A stretch of 64,000 nucleotides of DNA from Scatophagus argus. Taxonomy: Eukaryota; Chordata; Actinopteri; Scatophagidae. Both the position numbers and the translations under genes were made by a program. This document shows positions 59,501 through 64,000 of the stretch, in pieces (the first letter of the stretch is position 1; each line of letters opens with the position of its first letter). The stretch spans positions 12,737,950 through 12,801,949 of the forward strand of contig NC_058502.1 of the NCBI RefSeq assembly GCF_020382885.2, given 5' to 3'. The notes beneath the pieces were generated by a model. It saw nothing but the letters and a program-made list of their open reading frames with translations, ran no database searches and had not been told where the DNA came from.

Positions 59501-62500
59501 AAATGGGTAAAAGATTTGAGGAATAAATGGACACGCTGCTAGTTGATGAGAGAGAATTTACTGTGCACTCACAGAAATAAACAGAATCAGCCTGAAAGGG
59601 ATTTTTTCTGGTTATATTTGTAGCATGAGAAAGGGAAGTTAAACAACTTTAAACGCTGATTATATTCAACTGCAGTGTACATTTCAGTATGGCTGTGAGG
59701 TTAAAGAGCTAAATAAATGTGTTGTATCAACATGATGGCTATGATGCTAGTGTTAAGGCTGACTCACATTCTGCAGAGATTAAGCCTATCTCTGGACTAC
59801 AGCTCTGAATATCACCTTCCCCCATTAATCCAAATAAATCGCTCTGGAGAGCTGACATGTGCACATGACATTATCTGCTGTTAGTGAGTTCTTAGTGTGA
59901 GGAGGATGGTGCCACATCAGACTGTGTGCTAGCTGACCCAAATCATATATTATCATTATTCAAACAAAAAACAAAATATCATACAAAATAGTTTGATAAA
60001 TTGACTGTTGCAGCTCTACTGTTAATCTCACCTTTTGGTAAATCTGATTTAGCAAAGGATATATTACTTTTGTTATGTCCACTGTGTAGGGCTGGCTGTT
60101 CTGAGGCACACACTTACACCCAGAATGAAGGCCTCTCTTATAGCCATCGAGTCCATGAGGGATCACTTGGATGCTGTGTATGACATCACTGTGGCCTACG
60201 AGGGAACGCTGGACACCTCTGGTCGAAGAAAACCTGCACCGTCAATGCCGGGTAAGCAGGCACGTGAGTTTGAATCTCGGTGACAAAGAGGACTGGGACA
60301 TCACCTTCCTTTATTTACCCTTCTGTCACAGTGTGATCTGTACCTGGATATCTTATGATATAATGCGTATGAAAATACTCACTCGTGGAAGGTGTAAGCC
60401 CATACAGGACACATGCAGCTGCAGTACATTTGGAACATTTGTTTTAAGTGTGCCCTCACTTTGTCTCCCCACTTGACTCGCGAACAATTCTGCCCGGTCA
60501 AGTCTCCTTTCCTGTTATTTCATTCACTGTAGCCGACAGTAATGTGACGAAAACAAGCTGTTATCGTTCCACTGCCTGCATGAGTGGTGCATCATCTACA
60601 CATTCAGTAGAATTGCCTATTTTCTTTTCTTCATGCACACAGTTCTCTCCATAAAACATAAAACAGACATTGAAAATTAGTTATAGAGTTGTATCGACAT
60701 CATACCAGCATTTCACTTCTGTTTTCAGTGTTGTAATGATTATGTCACAGATAGGAAAAGAAAAATGAAAAGCAGTATTTTTTGTGTGTGCTCTTAAGAC
60801 TAAACAGAAATGATGTCATCATCATCAGCAGCAGCAGCAGCAGCGGCACTGTCTGGACTGCACGCATGTGCCAGCTGCAGCAGTTCAGCAAGATATCCCT
60901 CTCTGAGCACTGTGATATGACTGCAACTGGATCAGACAGACCACATCTGGAAGTGGCGGTCTGGCTCACACTGTGATCAGGTCTCAGCTAAATGTAAATG
61001 CAGTCTGTACAGCTGTAGCTCTTCCTTGCCTGAATGATTCACAAAATAATGGTGCCCGCCCGTGGCATTGCCTCTTTTGACTTTCGGTGTTTGATGTTGG
61101 TTGACAAATCCACCAGCTTATTGGCTTATTGGCATTCAGTTACAGTGCTGGCAAAATCAACAAGGATGAAATCAACAGAAGTGAAAATTGGACCTGATCA
61201 CGGTAATAGAAAATGTGTGCAAAGCAAAGTTAATAAAGCAGGAGGTTTGTTAGAGTAAAATTTCGTAACACCAGACAAAATACCGACTGTCAGCTAACAG
61301 CAGCCACATTCTGCCTCTAGTTTCTATTAATCAGTGTCGCCATAGACACGCAGGCATCGTATCAACCCTGCCACACTGTGACCAGCCCTTCAGCAATTAA
61401 TCACGTAGCAAACATGACCGATTAACAGCCTTGACTTCCTGTAAACAGCATGACTCTGTGTTTTCGAGTTTTTGATTATTCTGTGTTCCCGGTTGTTCTG
61501 TAAGCACCGTTTGAATGTTAAAGAAGAAAAAAAACATCCCGTTTCAGTCAGGAATAAACATTGATGTGTTTCAAACAAAACGGAGAGAATAGAAAAGCAT
61601 TCTTCTCATCACGCACTTCCTGGTCCCATGTGGGGAAGGTGACTTCAGTAATTTCACAGCGATGTGGAAGTGACTCGAGGCCACGTTGACACTGCGACGT
61701 CACGAGCCTCCGTTAACGATGTGCTTTCTGTTTCACATCAGACAAACGTTTCTCATCAGCAGCGACTGTTGCAGCTTATTGTAATGGTTCCACACTGAAC
61801 CCTGACATATGGGTTATGGGTTATACAGTATGTGACTTCTATTTAAAAACTCAAATCAGTGTTAACAATCAGTCAGTTCATTTGTAAAGAAAAGAAGGAC
61901 ATGAGACTGTAAAAGGCTTTTAATGATTCTGGCCCAGAACGCTGATTAAGTATTTGAGCTACAAAAACTAATTATAATCAAGAAATGACGCCTTCGCTTA
62001 TTGCTTTAGTACTGGACAGGTTCAGTACATTAAATGTAGCATTACATTATGCTGCACAGCCAACCACAGTACATTTCCCTTAAAGTTTACACTGCACTTG
62101 TCTTTGAAGTCATCCATTCATATGTTTTTGATTTATTCAATTATCTGCAGTAATTGACTGATAATTGACCTGTCCTCTCTATCTGGGACCAATCAAAATT
62201 CAAACGTGCTATTTCTTCGGCTGAGGGAGGTTTGAACGTTTGTGTCTTTGTGATTTATTGTTGATGGATCCGTTCTTTGAAATCAGGTCTGCAGCTCAGC
62301 TTTGCGGCGCTTGAGCTTTTTAGAATTTTTACTTTATACTGTATGCTGTTATCCTGTGTTGTTATCTTTTCATCTACTTCAGACTAGGGTAGAACTTGTA
62401 TGATTAAATGTGTGTGAATTCCCTCTGCACAGTTCATTATTTGAAAGTAAAACAGTTCTGTTATGTTACTGGGGCAGTATGACAGGCTGCATACATTGTA

Positions 62501-63705
62501 AAAAGCGTTCACTTATTTTGCATAGATGCTTTTTATTCAGATCTGGTTGGAATGTTAAGTTGTGAGATTTCAGTCCCTTGTGGGCAACCTGCCTCATGTA
62601 CTCACATTATTACATCATTTGTTAGAGTTTATTTCAGGGATTTAGATCAGGAGGCTTTGTTTGTCACTGCAAACAAAGAGTTGATTTCCTTCATTAGTGC
62701 ACATGACCTGCAATGGAAGCTCAGCTTCTTTTGGTAGGCTGGTTTATGAATTCTTTAAGAGTTTTACAGTTTCTTGTTTGGAGTCTCAGCAGCACATACA
62801 CCTTGTAAGAATGACTTTGGTTTTTTTTTCACATATATATCTGCATCATCGGTCCATAAATCAGGTGTTTGTGGGTTTCTCCTCCTCAGTGTCTATTAGA
62901 CTGGCACATGTTGTTATCTGAAAGGGCAATTTAAATCTACGCAGCAGCTGACCGAGGTGTTCTGTCCGCTAGAGAAGCCGTCTTTCACTGCTGACTTCGA
63001 TCAAGTTTCCTCTTTTGGCCACAGAGGCACGTTTCCTGATAATGTTGCATGTTGTGGAAACAGGAACTCGAAGGTCCCGAGGGATACACGTGTAGCCTTA
63101 AGCGTTCACACTTGTTACATTTTTAAGTCTGACCTTCTCAGACACTTTGTATTTCTTCCTTCTCTTAGTTCTCCGAGACTGAAAAGTTATTTAATTTCAG
63201 CAACAGTCATTGGGGGATGCTGAAACTGATAAGCCTTTTATCTTACTGTACAATCTGTGTGATGTTTAGTATTTCACATATCAAACTGGAATTGCCTGAC
63301 ATTACAATATTTACACTTCACTTTATTTTCACTCAGATTTGACCTGATCTGAACATTTAGTCTGATTTTTTTTTTCTTTTCTTATCACAAAGCACCAGTT
63401 GACCAGCAAGTTGTTGTACTGGTTACTGGTCTTCACTCTCCAGAATCAAAGGGACTTGGCAACACAGCGTCTACTCGATCATTGTCACCTCGTGTTGATT
63501 TTAAGTGCTTACTCTACGTGCCGTTTTGCTGAAAGGCTTTTCCTGTTTTTGTTTAGTCTCTTTATTTTTTGTGTTTGACAGAATTCCTGTGCAAAGAATG
63601 TCCTCGGGTCCACATACACTTCGACCGTGTGGACATAAAGGAAATTCCTGCAGAGCCAGTGTTTTTCCGCAGGTGGCTGCACGAGCGGTTCGAAATCAAG
63701 GACCG
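56544..63705 (+). CDS. agpat5: 1-acylglycerol-3-phosphate acyltransferase 5 (partial, last exon outside)
   Basis: Acyltransferase that converts lysophosphatidic acid to phosphatidic acid, in ER and mitochondrial membranes. Exons in the window: 56544-56762, 57436-57505, 57601-57716, 57828-57917, 58992-59082, 60090-60251 and 63582-63705. Together they encode about 290 residues; human has 364. The start MLLSLVVHTYSLRYWLP matches human. The catalytic NHX4D box is NHQCTVD, with Cys where human has Ser. Other blocks are LGHVRYVLKDGLKWLPLYG, GGVYVKRSAKFNE, the FPEGTR substrate motif, and ECPRVHIHFDRVD. The last visible exon ends WLHERFEIKDR after the second base of a codon. The final exon, with the C-terminal membrane span, must lie beyond 64,000. 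Identity is very strong. Confidence 0.95.
60252..63581 (+). other. agpat5: agpat5 intron 6
   Basis: A 3.3 kb intron. It holds a six-unit CAG repeat (60826-60843) next to a short CAT run. No additional exon or gene is convincing. Confidence 0.6.
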
Positions 63706-63952
63706 GTAAGTGTGCGTGGGTAGAAAAATTAATCATGTTGAAATTGCATGTTATCCGATCAATATGTAAACTGTGAACTGCAGCGTTGTGGGGTTTTGTT
63801 TTGTTTTGGGTTTTTTTTTGGCTTCCACACACCACCAGTTTTTTAGCACGGATTTGTGTTTTAGCTTCTGTTTGATATCTAAAAGTGCTGAAAATAATAC
63901 AGTCTTTCCGCTTGTTCTGAAAAATATGATTATGTTCTGTTCCCTTTAGTAA

Positions 63953-64000
63953 AGACATGTGGTTCCCAAACTGGGGCCAGGCCACAGATGAGTTATAGAG
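63953..64000 (+). mobile_element. Possible terminus of a hAT-type DNA transposon, cut by the window edge
   Basis: The words GTGGTTCCCAAACTGGGGCC resemble the terminal inverted repeats of many vertebrate hAT elements (CAGxGGTTCCCAAACTGGGG). It is not the next agpat5 exon, because the expected residues MLIEFYESPD are absent. The other end lies outside the window. Confidence 0.35.

Noticed and set aside
60826-60843. Polyglutamine-coding exon in agpat5 intron 6
   Set aside because: Only six CAG units, with no splice sites of fitting phase and no match to AGPAT5, which has no such segment.
63953-64000. Final agpat5 exon beginning KDMWFPNWGQ
   Set aside because: The sequence after a possible TTTAG acceptor does not match the expected MLIEFYESPD and reaches a stop in 15 codons. 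It looks like a hAT-type transposon end instead.
1-64000. tRNA genes, CRISPR arrays, retroviral or Polinton-like elements
   Set aside because: I looked for their characteristic features (tRNA box-type words, regular repeat-spacer arrays, polymerase, integrase or capsid-like proteins) and found none.

Overview
This is a 64 kb stretch of vertebrate nuclear DNA, almost certainly from a ray-finned fish of the percomorph type. The genes have GT-AG introns with vertebrate-conserved phases. The proteins read as fish orthologues of human genes. The intergenic DNA carries high-copy repeats that I recognise from percomorph genomes. Names rest on recalled family sequences, not on a database search. I see no bacterial, viral or retroviral genes and no CRISPR array.

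Left part (about 1-10,440, minus strand): a tandem array of five small atypical dual-specificity phosphatase genes. From the promoter-proximal end they are a dusp13a-like gene (9412-10439), a second DUSP13-type gene (8407-9188), a dusp13b/TMDP-like gene (5424-6222), a second TMDP-like gene with no visible start codon (4574-5339), and dusp29/DUPD1 (2288-3080). All share three coding exons with identical intron phases and an intact HCX5R active site. Positions 1-1443 may be the 3' UTR of an upstream plus-strand gene.

Middle-left (10,440-25,200, plus strand): samd8 (ceramide phosphoethanolamine synthase, five coding exons), a beta-microseminoprotein gene (msmb-like, start codon alone on its first exon), and an npy4r-like neuropeptide Y receptor gene with one coding exon and an unusually long second extracellular loop. 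The spaces between them hold several families of short interspersed repeats, some nested or in inverted pairs.

Right part (27,050-64,000): mcph1 (microcephalin, plus strand, 14 coding exons). Its 17 kb intron 13 contains the whole of angpt2 on the opposite strand (nine exons), the nested arrangement known from mammals. agpat5 follows on the plus strand; seven exons are visible and the last lies beyond the window.

The left genes correspond to human 10q22 (DUSP29-DUSP13-SAMD8) and 10q11 (MSMB, NPY4R). The right block corresponds to human 8p23 (MCPH1-ANGPT2-AGPAT5). The join lies between about 25.2 and 27.05 kb. The genes do not form one pathway. The real functional groupings are the muscle/testis phosphatase array and the nested mcph1/angpt2 pair. 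The most unusual points are the phosphatase gene that lacks its own start exon, a possible stop-free intron in samd8, an inverted repeat pair likely lying in the samd8 3' UTR, and two perfect short-spacer palindromes.
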